A stretch of 64,000 bases of DNA from Diplonema japonicum (taxonomy: Eukaryota; Euglenozoa; Diplonemea; Diplonemida; Diplonemidae). Positions 18,991 through 29,625 of the stretch are shown here, piece by piece. The notes beneath the pieces are model-generated. The model made no database searches and was not told where the DNA came from. It saw only the letters and a list, made by a program, of their open reading frames with translations. Every line of letters begins with the position of its first letter. Position 1 is the stretch's first letter. The stretch spans positions 186,001-250,000 of the forward strand of contig OZ025703.1 in assembly GCA_964019335.1 (NCBI GenBank), in the 5' to 3' direction. The translations under genes were made by a program, and so were the position numbers.

Positions 18991-20081
18991 GCGGCTTTTG
19001 TACCTTTCACAAAATCGATTTTCGGAGCGCTCACAAGTGAGTAGTTAGTTATGAATAGTCACTGCATTACTTCTCTACCTCCACATCGCTAAAAGCAATC
19101 TACCTGTTTTTGTTGTTCCCTTTTCTTTTTCGTTTGTTCTCCCTCTCTCTCTCTCTTTTTTTTTTTTTTTTAATGATAATCCTTCCGTCAGACATCATCA
19201 GAATTTAACATCTGATGTCCTCTCCTCTTCCCGCCCTTCTTTTTCCATCTACTGAGAGAAAAGAAGGAATAGTGAAATGGAAGAAAGAAAGGTGAAGGAA
19301 AGAAAGAAAAAAAGGGGGGGAAATTACAGATCTTGCAAACTCGGCAATCTGAAGGTTCCCTTTTTTTTTTCCTCTTTCTTCTTCTTCAAGGTTTTTGCAA
19401 TCGTATCTTTTTGTTTTTTTTTTTTTGTTTTTTTTATCCATGAAAAGGTTTTTAACGATCTCTTCGATATTCTCTCCCTCCACCCATCGACCTCTCGACC
19501 TTCTACTTTGGTTTAACTGTTAGAAACAGGAACCGTTTCTCCGGTGGCCCATTCCTGCCGCTTTCCACAACATTGTGTTTTTTGTTTCTCTCGCTAGTTC
19601 TAAACCCCTTCCTTCTGTCTCATTTATTGTCCGAGCCGATATAAAACATAAAAATGAAAGAAGGAGAAGGAAAAAAAGGAAGAAAATCGGCTTCCCATAT
19701 CGCTTGTGCACAATAAATAAAAAAGAAGATGACAGACAGAATGGGAAAAGAAGAATGAAAAAAAAAGAGAGAGAGAAAGAGAAGGGATTCACACCCCTTA
19801 GCTCCTTTTTTGTTTTTTTTTTTTTCGCGCAGGAACCACTAAGGACCTGGCTCTCCATAGCCTTGTCCACAGAGCGAATGCGGAGACCGTGGTCGGGAAA
19901 AGTACTCTCCAAACCTGCTGGGACGCTAGTGGGAGCCAATGAAGGGTGCTTCTTGCCTGAAGAGATCAGCACTTGGAGGAGTCGCAAGATTAGATCGAAA
20001 CTGAGAGATACCTAGTACTGACCATACCCCCCCCCTTTTTAGGGCATGCGGCTTTCGCTCTGGGAGTTTGCATGTTAATTT

Positions 20082-20112
<31 letters not shown>

Positions 20113-20634
20113 GTTTCTTTCCCTCTCCCCACAAACGCAATTCCTTTTTTTTTTTTTTTTTTCCCTTCTTTCCTTCCGCTTTTTATATTCCATAGCCCTT
20201 GCACTTTCCACATCGAAAAATGATTTTTTTTTTTTGACCCCGAAATTAGCCTCCCCAAAAAAAATCAGTTTTTGGTGGCACGACAGCATATGAGCAGTAC
20301 TGATTCAGAAGGGACATTGGGGGGCGTCGGCTCTGCGAAGCCTCGTATTGTGTCCACATAAGGAACACAAGTTCCAGACCTCCTGGCGAGTTTCAGGGCT
20401 CTCGTTGTGAAAGTAGAGCAAACACCTAACAATCGAAGGGGTCAATGTAAAATGAACACATGGCTGTTGAGTGATGACTACTTTTTGTCCTGCTCTCTGT
20501 CATGTTTTTTTCAAATATACCCACCAGCGAAGGGTTAACCCCTATTCACAATGGAAACCATCTCAACAAACAACAACTAACATAGATTTTGACGCTTCAA
20601 AAAAAAAAAAAAAAAAGAAAAAAAAACCAACAAA
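18991..20634. other. Low-complexity spacer paralogous to 9.3-10.7 kb
   Basis: From about 19072 this spacer follows the order of 9343-10735: the TTTAACATCTGATG block near 19195, T/pyrimidine tracts, then a type B upstream region identical to the one at 10445-10735. No gene is seen. Confidence 0.5.
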
Positions 20635-21504
20635 ATGGGTTCCGCAGGAAGCATTGCGGCCGTCATCGACGTGTCCATCACAGCCTTCTACTTGGACATG
20701 AGGGTGAACCTCAACGGCGGCAGCGGGTGGGATAGTCCCATCTACTGCGCGGCTTTCCCGAACGGAGCTGCCGGCATGAATCCCCAAGACCACACCAATG
20801 TGATTATGAACCCGACTCACGACGGGAGTGGCAGCTACTTGATGCCGAGGATCACAAGGGATGCCAACAACAACACCATTGGTCCTCAAGTCACTTACGA
20901 GGTGAAGTGCAGCATTAACCCTAAGTATGGTGACTGGTCTTACCTCAGCACTACTGTGATAACCCCTGCTGCTCCGACACCGGCTCTCACCCTTGCTCCC
21001 TGTGTGACTGGAGTAAAGCTGAACGGGGTCCCCGTGACTCAGATCGACATGGACGGACAGGAGACCCTTGACCTCGGGGGGAAGACCTGGTCGCACTTCC
21101 CGAACCACATGAACGGGATGCACGCCTACTCCCTCCCGTACCCTGTTCCCGCAACAACCAAGATCGAGATGACCTGCTGCGGTGGGGAGGAGTGTGTGTT
21201 CTTCGTGGCTCTGTACAACTGTACAGCGTGCCTCAAACCCAGGCCCGTTGGCCTCGCCGAGACCCTCGTCCTGGACGGGTGGGACAGTGGTGCATGCTCC
21301 CCCAGGTTCGAGGGGGACTTCAAGACCACCGCCTTCCGCAAGGGTGTTGACGCTGTGAAACAAGACGTTGTCCTCACCTACACCGCACCCCACGAGGAGA
21401 TCATGCAGGTGTTCGGGTTGGAGGGGGCTGTTCAGAACCCGTGGTGTGTGAAGCCTGTGGCTCCTGGTGGTGCTGGGTGCGGTGGGAAGTGCCCTGTCTT
21501 CTAA
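20635..21504 (+). CDS. MGS-family protein, type B copy 2
   Basis: The 289-aa protein is identical to copy 1. It opens duplication unit 1 and keeps the older-type upstream flank shared with 10736. It has C at 20748 and T at 21447, the two bases that diagnose the recombination joint in the copy at 37844. The 2 kb from 20344 to about 22360 is nearly identical to 10445-12460, so this gene and its flanks were copied from, or to, that region. Confidence 0.85.
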   Translation: MGSAGSIAAVIDVSITAFYLDMRVNLNGGSGWDSPIYCAAFPNGAAGMNPQDHTNVIMNPTHDGSGSYLMPRITRDANNNTIGPQVTYEVKCSINPKYGDWSYLSTTVITPAAPTPALTLAPCVTGVKLNGVPVTQIDMDGQETLDLGGKTWSHFPNHMNGMHAYSLPYPVPATTKIEMTCCGGEECVFFVALYNCTACLKPRPVGLAETLVLDGWDSGACSPRFEGDFKTTAFRKGVDAVKQDVVLTYTAPHEEIMQVFGLEGAVQNPWCVKPVAPGGAGCGGKCPVF

Positions 21505-22952
21505 GACCTTTTTTGACACCTTTCTTTTATTGCGAGGGGCTTGTCCTGTACTTTGAGATTTATTTAATTTGAACAGTTATTTGTTTCCCCCCCCTCCCTG
21601 GTGGTCGTTGAAAACATCGGAGGGGTTCCTTTTTTTTTGTTTTATCCAAATGCCGAGTAAGGATTTACTTATTCGAGTTTTTTTTGCTCTACTCGAGCGA
21701 AGAACCTTTTAACATCTGATGACCCTGTGCACACTGATTGAAGGCACAAAGATACAGGGGTGAACAAGTAACGGGAAAACCCAAATACGAAGAGACAAGA
21801 TAAGAGGAAGATAAAGCACACCACTTATTATTATTATTATTATTATTATTTTTCTCCCCATGATGGCTAACGTGGCAGAAGTCATTGTTAGCCTCCAGCA
21901 CCTTTCGCCGGGTAGCTGTGAAGGAAAAAGAATGGGGGTTTTTCTTGATCTTCTCTTTATTATTTGTGGGAATACCTTTACCCTGCTTTCCTCTTGTTGT
22001 GTTGGCCTTTTTATTTTTCCTTCTCCTTTTTTTTTTAATACCCTTTTTACACTGTCAACCTTATCAAGTTAAGGTTTTCAAATTACAACTCTCCCCCTCC
22101 CTCCGCTTTTCACGAAATCTTGGTTTTCATGTGTTTCTCTTTCATTCTCTGTCCTCCTTTGTAGCCGAGTGATAAAGGGGTCACTACTGATGATGAACTT
22201 TTTAAAGCAACAAGCAACCATGAAGCGTCCTTTGTCGCGAGTATTGGGTGGTAGGTCGCCCGGTAAACTAGCTGCCGAATACTCTTGAGGTCGTTTTTTT
22301 TTTGTTTCTTCGTTTGTTTGCTTGATAGGTTCCCATTGCTTGAGCAACAAACTAAGAAAGAACAGAGAGTGGGAGGGGGAAACACACAACAAAAGGAAAA
22401 CAAGAACTCTCGCTCCCTAAACATATGCTCATTTATGTGTTTTTTTTTTTTTTTTATTAATTATCCTCTCCCTCCCTTTCTATTCTTCTTTTTTTAAAAT
22501 GTTTTTATTTAATTCTGAGCAGCTCGCTCCGTGGAAAAAGTGAGGGAATAGAAATAATGAGATGGTCGAGAATGAGATGGTGTGCTTCTGAACGTTGAGT
22601 GCTCTGGCCGTCAAGCTCCTCCGTTAACCACATACTCAGTCGCTGGGAGCCAAATTTCCTAGAGCTAAAATATTTTTGCCGCCTTCTGCAGGTGACAACG
22701 CGCGTGCACAAACAAATAGATTTTCTTTTTTGAGAATCCGCTCCTGTTTTTTCTGTTGGCAATGAAAACAAAGAAAAAAAGAAATACCTCGTCCCTTGGC
22801 TTTTGGAAATTGTCTTGGAAATAGCCTTTAGCCAGATTCCCCATGGCGTCAACCACGCACCCTAGGGGGGAGAGTGGGGAAAGAAATACTGCAACAAAGA
22901 CAACAACAACAGATTCCTTAAACACACATATACAAAAAAGAAAAAGAAAAAA
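21505..22952. other. Type B downstream region and conserved upstream block of type A copy 3
   Basis: The first 880 bp match 11606-12480. From about 22730 to 22890 comes a conserved upstream block (GAATCCGCTCCTG...CCCTTGGCTTTTGGAAATTG...CCATGGCGTCAACCACGC), also at 27256, 39941 and 44464; it is a promoter candidate. The oligo-C tract of other copies is here only CACCCTAGGGGGG. No gene is seen. Confidence 0.5.
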
Positions 22953-23951
22953 ATGGGTTCCGCAGGAAGCATTGCGGCCGTCATTGACGTGTCCATCACA
23001 GCCTTCTACTTGGACATGAGGGTGAACCTCGATGGTGGCAGCGGGTGGGAGAGTCCCATCTACTGTGGGGCTTTCCCGAACGGAGCTGGCAGCAGGAAAC
23101 CCCAAGACTACACCAGTGTGACTAGACATCCGACTCACGACGGGAGTGGCAGCTACTTCATGCCGAGGATCACAAGGGATGCCTACAACAATGCCATCAG
23201 TCCTCATGTCACTTACGAGGTGAAGTGCAGCATTGACCCCGATTGGGGTAGCTGGTCTTACCTCAGCACGACTGTGAGGACCCCTGCTGCTCCGACACCG
23301 GCTCCCACCCCTGTCCCCACTCCTGCTCCCACACCCGAGCCCACTCCTGCCCCTACACCTGAGCCCACTCCTGCTCCCACACCTGAGCCGACTCCTGTCC
23401 CGACCCCTGCCCCCACACCTGTCCCCACCCCTGCTCCCTGTGTGACTGGGGTGAAGCTGAACGGGGTCCCTGTGACTGAGATCGACATGGACGGACAGGA
23501 GACCCTTGACCTCGGGGGGAAGACCTGGTCGCACTTCCCGAACTCCATGAACGGGATGCACGCCTACTCCCTCCCGTACCCTGTTCCCGCAACAACTGAG
23601 ATCGAGATGACCTGCTGCGGTGGGGAGGAGTGCGTGTTCTTCATGGCCCTGTACAACTGTGCGGCGTGCCTCGGACCCAGGCCTGCTGGCCTCGCCGAGA
23701 CCCTCGTCCTGGACGGGTGGGACAGTGGTGCATGCTCCCCCAGGTTCGAGGGGGACTTCAAGACCACCGCCTTCCGCAAGGGTGTTGACGCTGTGAACCA
23801 GGACGTTGTCCTCACCTACACCGCACCCCACGAGGAGATCATGCAGGTGTTCGGGTTGGAGGGGGCTGTTCACAACCCGTGGTGTGTGAGGCCCCATGGC
23901 CCTGTGGCTCCTGGTGGAGCTGGGTGCGGTGGGAAGTGCCCTGTTATCTAA
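22953..23951 (+). CDS. MGS-family protein, type A copy 3
   Basis: The 332-aa protein has the variants [24 protein letters not shown] and [16 protein letters not shown], a combination that mixes features of copies 1 and 2. The C-domain has FFMALYN and ends KCPVI. It differs from its duplicate at 40162 by one residue (AVHNP here, AVQNP there; the Gln is the type B state, suggesting gene conversion in the duplicate). Confidence 0.85.
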   Translation: MGSAGSIAAVIDVSITAFYLDMRVNLDGGSGWESPIYCGAFPNGAGSRKPQDYTSVTRHPTHDGSGSYFMPRITRDAYNNAISPHVTYEVKCSIDPDWGSWSYLSTTVRTPAAPTPAPTPVPTPAPTPEPTPAPTPEPTPAPTPEPTPVPTPAPTPVPTPAPCVTGVKLNGVPVTEIDMDGQETLDLGGKTWSHFPNSMNGMHAYSLPYPVPATTEIEMTCCGGEECVFFMALYNCAACLGPRPAGLAETLVLDGWDSGACSPRFEGDFKTTAFRKGVDAVNQDVVLTYTAPHEEIMQVFGLEGAVHNPWCVRPHGPVAPGGAGCGGKCPVI

Positions 23952-25739
23952 GATCCTTCATGACCTTTCTTTTATTTAACTTGAATAGTTATTTGTTTCC
24001 CTTCCCTCGCTGGTGGGTAGTTGTGAGCACTTCTCCCTATCATCGAAAAGATTACTTTTTTTTTTTTGTTTTATCCAAATGCCGAGTAAGGATTTACTTC
24101 AGCTTTTTTGCCACCCCCCCTACTCGAGCGAAAAACCTTTTGACATCGATTTTAACATCTGATGACCTGTGCACACTGATTAAAGGCACGACAGGTGTGA
24201 AAAAGTAACGGCAAACCCAGATACGAAGAAATGCAGATACCACCACTTATTCTTTTCGGTGAGCGCAATCGTGCAGACCTTAAAAGAATATTTTTTTTTT
24301 CCTTTTTTTTTCCCATGATGGCTAACGTGGCAGAAGTTATTGTTAGCCTCCAGCACCTTTCGCCGGGTAGCTGTGAAAGGAAAAAATGTGGGTTTTCTTG
24401 TTCTCCTCTTTCGTATTTGTGGGAATACCTTTACCCTGCTTTCCTCCTGTTTTCTCCCTTCTCATTGTTTGCCTTTTTCTTCTTCTTTAACAACACTGTC
24501 AACCTTATCAAGGTTTTCAACTCTCCACCCCCACCCCCAAAGAATAATGGCTCAACTGTAATAACAAGAGCTAGTTCTTAGGTCACATTTTTCCCCCCCT
24601 CCCCCCGCTTTTCACGAAATCTTGTTTTCATGTCTTTCTCTTTCTTTCTCTGTCTTCCTTAGTAGCCGAGTGATAAAGGGGTCACTGATGATGAACTTTT
24701 TAAAGCAACAAGTCAACTTTTTTAAACATGAACAGTGAGCACCCCCCCCCCCCCCCCCCCCCATGCACACTGAAATTTTATCGATTTTTTTTTTGTTTCT
24801 TCGTTTGTTTGCTTGATAGGTTCCCATTGCTTGAGCATCAAACTAAGAAAGAACAGAGAGTGGGAAGGCATAACAAAAAGAAGGGGGGGGGGGGGGGGGG
24901 GGGGGAGAGAGAGAGAGAAAACAATTTTCTGCAAGGGATTCACTCCCCTCTCTCTCCCTAAACAGACGTACATTTGTGTTTTTTTTTCCCTCCCTTTCTT
25001 TTCTTCTTTTAAAATGTTTTTTTTTTCTTCTAGTTTTTCGCTGATGTAACTCAAAAGGGAAAAAAAAAAAGTGAGAGAAGGGAATAGAAAATAGGGAGAT
25101 GGTCGATGTGCTTCTGAACGTTGAGTACTCTGGCCCTCCTCCAGTAACTTTAACGAAGTACCACATACTCAGTCGCTGGGAGCCAAAACTCCTGTAGCCC
25201 GCAGATGCTTCACTGGCTATTCCCACGCTGAAATATTTTGGCCATTTATCCCTGCAGGTGACAACGCTTGCACAAACAATAGCTATTTATTGCCAACAAA
25301 TAATGAGTCATTATTTAACTCGAGTTCTCGAATTTTTTGCACGGGGGCCCTGCGGGCAAGTAGGTACGTTGAGTGTTAAATAATGGCTCATTTGGCGGTA
25401 AAGTAAGTCGTTTTATTTCACTCTTCGTCATTTGAGTCACTCACTCTTCACTGCTTTCACTGCTGTTTTTTCCCACGCAGGGTCAGCTTTTTGGGGATTT
25501 TCCTAAGGTAATACGGGGTAGCTATTTCGCCGTGGCATTTTAAAGGGAAGTAAAGCACATATTCCCACTTTTAACGGCCGGAATGGCCTCAGATGGCCAG
25601 AAATGGTCAAAATACTCCCAAGATTTTCTTCAAGGGGTTGGGTGCATTTTTTTTTTTTTTTTTTTTTTGCGACCCATTTTTTCACTCTGAAGCGACATTA
25701 TTAAACTGCAAAATCTCATTATTTAACTACTGTAAAACG
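23952..25739. other. Spacer with long C, G and T runs
   Basis: It contains the ATGGCTAACGTGGCAG segment again (about 24316), a C-run of about 22 (24741-24762) inside the dispersed GAACAGTGAGCAC motif, a G-run of about 19-20 (24887-24905), and a region (25080-25270) diverged from 22545-22700. From 25300 there are several ATTATTTAAC/GAGTCATTATT motifs resembling decayed foldback DNA. No gene is seen. Confidence 0.5.
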
Positions 25740-25808
25740 AAAAACTCCCGGACGGAAAAATGTCCGAGTTTTTTTGGCGTCCGGGAATTTTTCCGTCCGG
25801 GAGTTTTT
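25740..25808. repeat. Perfect 21-bp inverted repeat (hairpin) with tandem sub-repeats
   Basis: The arms 25740-25760 (core ACTCCCGGACGGA) and 25788-25808 (core TCCGTCCGGGAGT) are exact reverse complements around a 27-bp loop. Further copies of TCCGTCCGGGAATTTT lie in and after the right arm. The duplicate is at 42947-43015. It may be a MITE end or a structured-RNA/terminator element. Confidence 0.75.
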
Positions 25809-25958
25809 CCGTCCGGGAATTTTTTTTAGGTAAGGCCGTCAGGGGGCCTGGTCCACTACCACCTACATACTGGCCAGGGCTGCAAACGGCAACCGCGCGA
25901 AGAAACCCCCAGGGTTCCCTTTCTGCATCTTTGTCCTCCCTTGCTGCCCCTGAGGCAA

Positions 25959-26183
25959 TTAAGCTTGTCGAGCCTTCGTGTGGCCTACTACCTTTCTTAA
26001 TAGATGCTTTACAGCTGCGTTCAACCCAATATCCATCGGTTGAACCATGTAGGTGAGCCCAGGGGGACAAAAGCAATGTGCACGTTTGCGCCTGCGAACA
26101 ACTAGCAGCAGAATTCGGCAAAACCATGGGAATCGATGATTTATAGCAAAAAGGAAGAAACAGCTCCGTAACCCAGATACCAA
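25959..26183 (-). pseudogene. pogo/Tigger-like (DDE_1) transposase relic
   Basis: The minus-strand frame contains CFCPPGLTYMVQPMDIGLNA followed by AVKHLLRKVV. This matches the DDE_1 superfamily signature (Leu-Pro-Pro...Thr...Gln-Pro-Leu-Asp...Lys) that follows the second catalytic Asp in pogo/Tigger/CENP-B-type transposases. The surrounding 25830-26480 seems to hold more of it in other frames, but it is too broken to read. The duplicate is at 43166-43390. Confidence 0.6.
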
Positions 26184-26488
26184 GTATCATAATTAGCCCA
26201 ATGATTGGGCGATGCCGTTAGGCTCCATTCGATGGGCGGGTGCTTGACGGGGCACGGATAATCCCTGCCGGTTGCGTTTCCGCTTTGCCCCTGTATTTAA
26301 GTTGCGGTGCAACCCATCCAGCCAAGGAAACAGCCAGCTCAACCCACCAAAGTCTACCAGGTTTGTCTTTCGGGCTGGATTGGCGCGCAGCAGCCCTTCT
26401 GCATAGGTGCATATTTGTTGTGCTGGGATAGGCTCGCCAAGCCCGTTTTACCTATCGACTCAAGCAAAAACCTTTCAGCCCCCGAAGG

Positions 26489-26740
26489 ATGCTAAATCCC
26501 GTATTGGGCGATACGCAGCTATCACGGCGTTGCGGCGGCCAGGGTGTGGTAGGGTGGAATAGCAACGTCCAGTATTTCCGTCTGGAAGAAACCGGGGGCT
26601 CTGTGTCGGGGGTTTGTACTTTCTACGGGACCACAGGGGACTTGGGAGGCTTCGGGGCGAAGTTTCACAAGGGTGGCCGCTGTGTCACATACTGCATGGC
26701 ACCACTAAAATCGAGACAACTTTTTTTTTTTTTTTTTTTT
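26489..26740 (+). pseudogene. Unrecognised open stretch before the retrotransposon relic
   Basis: An open frame of about 80 codons (GWNSNVQYFRLEETGGSV, then VCTFYGTTGDLGGFGAKFHK) is broken by a T-run at 26722-26745. The composition is protein-like; the family is not recognised. It may belong to an older element. Confidence 0.3.
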
Positions 26741-26744
26741 TTTT

Positions 26745-27149
26745 TTGATCCTGGAGTTCCACTTGAAGAGCGTCCTCAAATGGCTAAGAGGCCTGCGATG
26801 GTACGTAGGTAAGAGCATGACTTCCATCACAACGATGGAGCTCGCGATTGACTATGAGCAGACCACCCGCCGGTCACTCATAGGCCCGCTTGACGACCAG
26901 GACTTCCTCACGGAGGAGGCCAATAGAATGCGAGATCTCTTGAGTCGCATCCAGAAGAGTGCAGAGAAAGGGGGGCGCAATGCTTTCCCTGCCAAAGCTA
27001 AGTCGAGGGTGCACACCTTGCGAGATATGGGGGGCCCGACGGCACACGGGTACAACAGGAGACCACTCTTCTCCTCGAGCCAAACAGCCCCTTACCTAGC
27101 ACGACTCCATGTAATGTTCCTCGCCCAGATACCGTCCATCTCATCGTGA
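26745..27149 (+). pseudogene. Relic of non-LTR retrotransposon ORF, C-terminal end
   Basis: Residues such as LKWLRGLRW, MELAIDYEQTT, NAFPAKAKSRVHTLRDMGG and GYNRRPLFSSSQTA align in order with LEWMGKLRW, ELALDFEETT, RPFPADGAKRVKSLTAIGG and GFNRRPIFASRQTA at the end of the retrotransposon frame at 30390-32300. It is therefore a diverged, 5'-truncated copy of the same family. The duplicate is at 43952-44356. Confidence 0.7.
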
Positions 27150-27255
27150 CAAACAGCCACCGCAGGCACCAGACAGCAACCGCAGAACGGTGACCGATTA
27201 GTGTGAATTTCTATTTGAACAGTGAGCACCCCCATGCACACTGAAACTTTATCGA

Positions 27256-27512
27256 ATTTTTGAGAATCCGCTCCTGTTTTTTCTGTTGGCAATGAAAACA
27301 GAGAGAATAAAATATCTCGTCCCTTGGCTTTTGGAAATTGTCTTGGAAACAGCCTTTCCCAAATTCCCCATGGCGTCAACCACGCGCCCCCCCCCCCCCC
27401 CCCCCCCCCCGGGGGAGAGAAGAAAAGAATGTGGGGAAAAGTACTGCAACTAAGATAACAACAACAACAACAACAGATTCCTTAAACACATATACAAAAA
27501 AAAGAAAAAGAA
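27256..27512 (+). promoter_or_regulatory. Conserved upstream block, oligo-C tract and leader
   Basis: About 130 bp (GAATCCGCTCCTG to CCATGGCGTCAACCACGC) is shared with 22730, 39941 and 44464, and in part with 12618, 29458 and 46616. It is followed by an oligo-C tract of 24 (27387-27410), then GGGGGAGAGAAGAAAAGAAT and the family leader. Conservation directly upstream of different gene types suggests a promoter, but recent duplication alone could explain it. Confidence 0.45.
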
Positions 27513-28382
27513 ATGGGTTCCGCAGGAAGCATTGCGGCCGTCATCGACGTGTCCATCACAGCCTTCTACTTGGACATGAGGGTGAACCTCAACGGCGGCA
27601 GCGGGTGGGATAGTCCCATCTACTGCGCGGCTTTCCCGAACGGAGCTGCCGGCATGAATCCCCAAGACCACACCAATGTGATTATGAACCCGACTCACGA
27701 CGGGAGTGGCAGCTACTTGATGCCGAGGATCACAAGGGATGCCAACAACAACACCATTGGTCCTCAAGTCACTTACGAGGTGAAGTGCAGCATTAACCCT
27801 AAGTATGGTGACTGGTCTTACCTCAGCACTACTGTGATAACCCCTGCTGCTCCGACACCGGCTCTCACCCTTGCTCCCTGTGTGACTGGAGTAAAGCTGA
27901 ACGGGGTCCCCGTGACTCAGATCGACATGGACGGACAGGAGACCCTTGACCTCGGGGGGAAGACCTGGTCGCACTTCCCGAACCACATGAACGGGATGCA
28001 CGCCTACTCCCTCCCGTACCCTGTTCCCGCAACAACCAAGATCGAGATGACCTGCTGCGGTGGGGAGGAGTGTGTGTTCTTCGTGGCTCTGTACAACTGT
28101 ACAGCGTGCCTCAAACCCAGGCCCGTTGGCCTCGCCGAGACCCTCGTCCTGGACGGGTGGGACAGTGGTGCATGCTCCCCCAGGTTCGAGGGGGACTTCA
28201 AGACCACCGCCTTCCGCAAGGGTGTTGACGCTGTGAAACAAGACGTTGTCCTCACCTACACCGCACCCCACGAGGAGATCATGCAGGTGTTCGGGTTGGA
28301 GGGGGCTGTTCAGAACCCGTGGTGCGTGAAGCCTGTGGCTCCTGGTGGTGCTGGGTGCGGTGGGAAGTGCCCTGTCTTCTAA
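27513..28382 (+). CDS. MGS-family protein, type B copy 3
   Basis: The 289-aa protein is identical to the other type B copies. It has the common family leader, not the 10736/20635 leader. It carries C at 28325 where its duplicate at 44720 has T, and its downstream flank has an extra poly-T-containing stretch of about 49 bp (28400-28460), so its 3' end differs from the duplicate by a local conversion or insertion. Confidence 0.85.
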   Translation: MGSAGSIAAVIDVSITAFYLDMRVNLNGGSGWDSPIYCAAFPNGAAGMNPQDHTNVIMNPTHDGSGSYLMPRITRDANNNTIGPQVTYEVKCSINPKYGDWSYLSTTVITPAAPTPALTLAPCVTGVKLNGVPVTQIDMDGQETLDLGGKTWSHFPNHMNGMHAYSLPYPVPATTKIEMTCCGGEECVFFVALYNCTACLKPRPVGLAETLVLDGWDSGACSPRFEGDFKTTAFRKGVDAVKQDVVLTYTAPHEEIMQVFGLEGAVQNPWCVKPVAPGGAGCGGKCPVF

Positions 28383-28427
28383 GACCTTTTTGACCTTTCT
28401 TTTCGTTTAAATGTCTCTCTCTTTTTT

Positions 28428-28460
<33 letters not shown>

Positions 28461-29625
28461 CTTTTATTGCGAGGGGCTTGTCCTGTACTTTGAGATTTAT
28501 TTAATTTGAACAGTTATTCCCTCCCTGGTGGTCGTTGAAAACATCGGAGGGGTTCCTTTTTTTTTGTTTTATCCAAATGCCGAGTAAGGATTTACTTATT
28601 CGAGTTTTTTTTGCTCTACTCGAGCGAAGAACCTTTTAACATCTGATGACCCTGTGCACACTGATTGAAGGCACAAAGATACAGGGGTGAACAAGTAACG
28701 GGAAAACCCAAATACGAAGAGACAAGATAAGAGGAAGATAAAGCACACCACTTATTATTATTATTATTATTATTATTTTTCTCCCCATGATGGCTAACGT
28801 GGCAGAAGTCATTGTTAGCCTCCAGCACCTTTCGCCGGGTAGCTGTGAAGGAAAAAGAATGGGGGTTTTTCTTGATCTTCTCTTTATTATTTGTGGGAAT
28901 ACCTTTACCCTGCTTTCCTCTTGTTGTGTTGGCCTTTTTATTTTTCCTTCTCCTTTTTTTTTTAATACCCTTTTTACACTGTCAACCTTATCAAGTTAAG
29001 GTTTTCAAATTACAACTCTCCCCCTCCCTCCGCTTTTCACGAAATCTTGGTTTTCATGTGTTTCTCTTTCATTCTCTGTCCTCCTTTGTAGCCGAGTGAT
29101 AAAGGGGTCACTACTGATGACGAACTTTTTAAAGCAACAAGCAACCATGAAGCGTCCTTTGTCGCGAGTATTGGGTGGTAGGTCGCCCGGTAAACTAGCT
29201 GCCGAATACTCTTGAGGTCGTTTTTTTGTATCTTCGTTTGTTTGCTTGATAGGTTCCCATTGCTTGAGCAACAAACTAAGAAAGAACAGTGGGAGGGAGA
29301 AACACACAACAAAAAGAAAACAAGATACAAAGAAGAGCGGAAAAAAAAAGATCTCTCTCTCCCTAAACATATGCACTTTTATGTTTTTTTTATTTTTTTT
29401 ATTTATATTATTTATCTTATAGTTCAAAAATTTCTTCACTCCTAACCCCCCCTATAATCGAGAAATAGCCTTTCCCAAATTCCCCATGGCGTCAACCACG
29501 CCCCCCCCCCCCCCCCCCCCCGGGGGAGAGAAGAAAAGAATGTGGGGAAAAGTACTGCAACTAAGATAACAACAACAACAACAACAGATTCCTTAAACAC
29601 ACATAAACAAAAAAAAAAAGAAGAA
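28383..29625. other. Type B downstream and type C upstream spacer
   Basis: It matches 11606-12775 closely. It carries the 49-bp T-rich insertion near 28400, the TTA microsatellite (28750-28775), the GGCTAAC...GTTAGCC stem and an oligo-C tract of 21 (29501-29521). No gene is seen. Confidence 0.5.

Noticed and set aside
22665-23897. Minus-strand ORFs of 315-410 codons opposite type A and type B genes
   Set aside because: They recur in every copy because the DNA is duplicated; codon pattern, leader and conserved start support the + strand genes.
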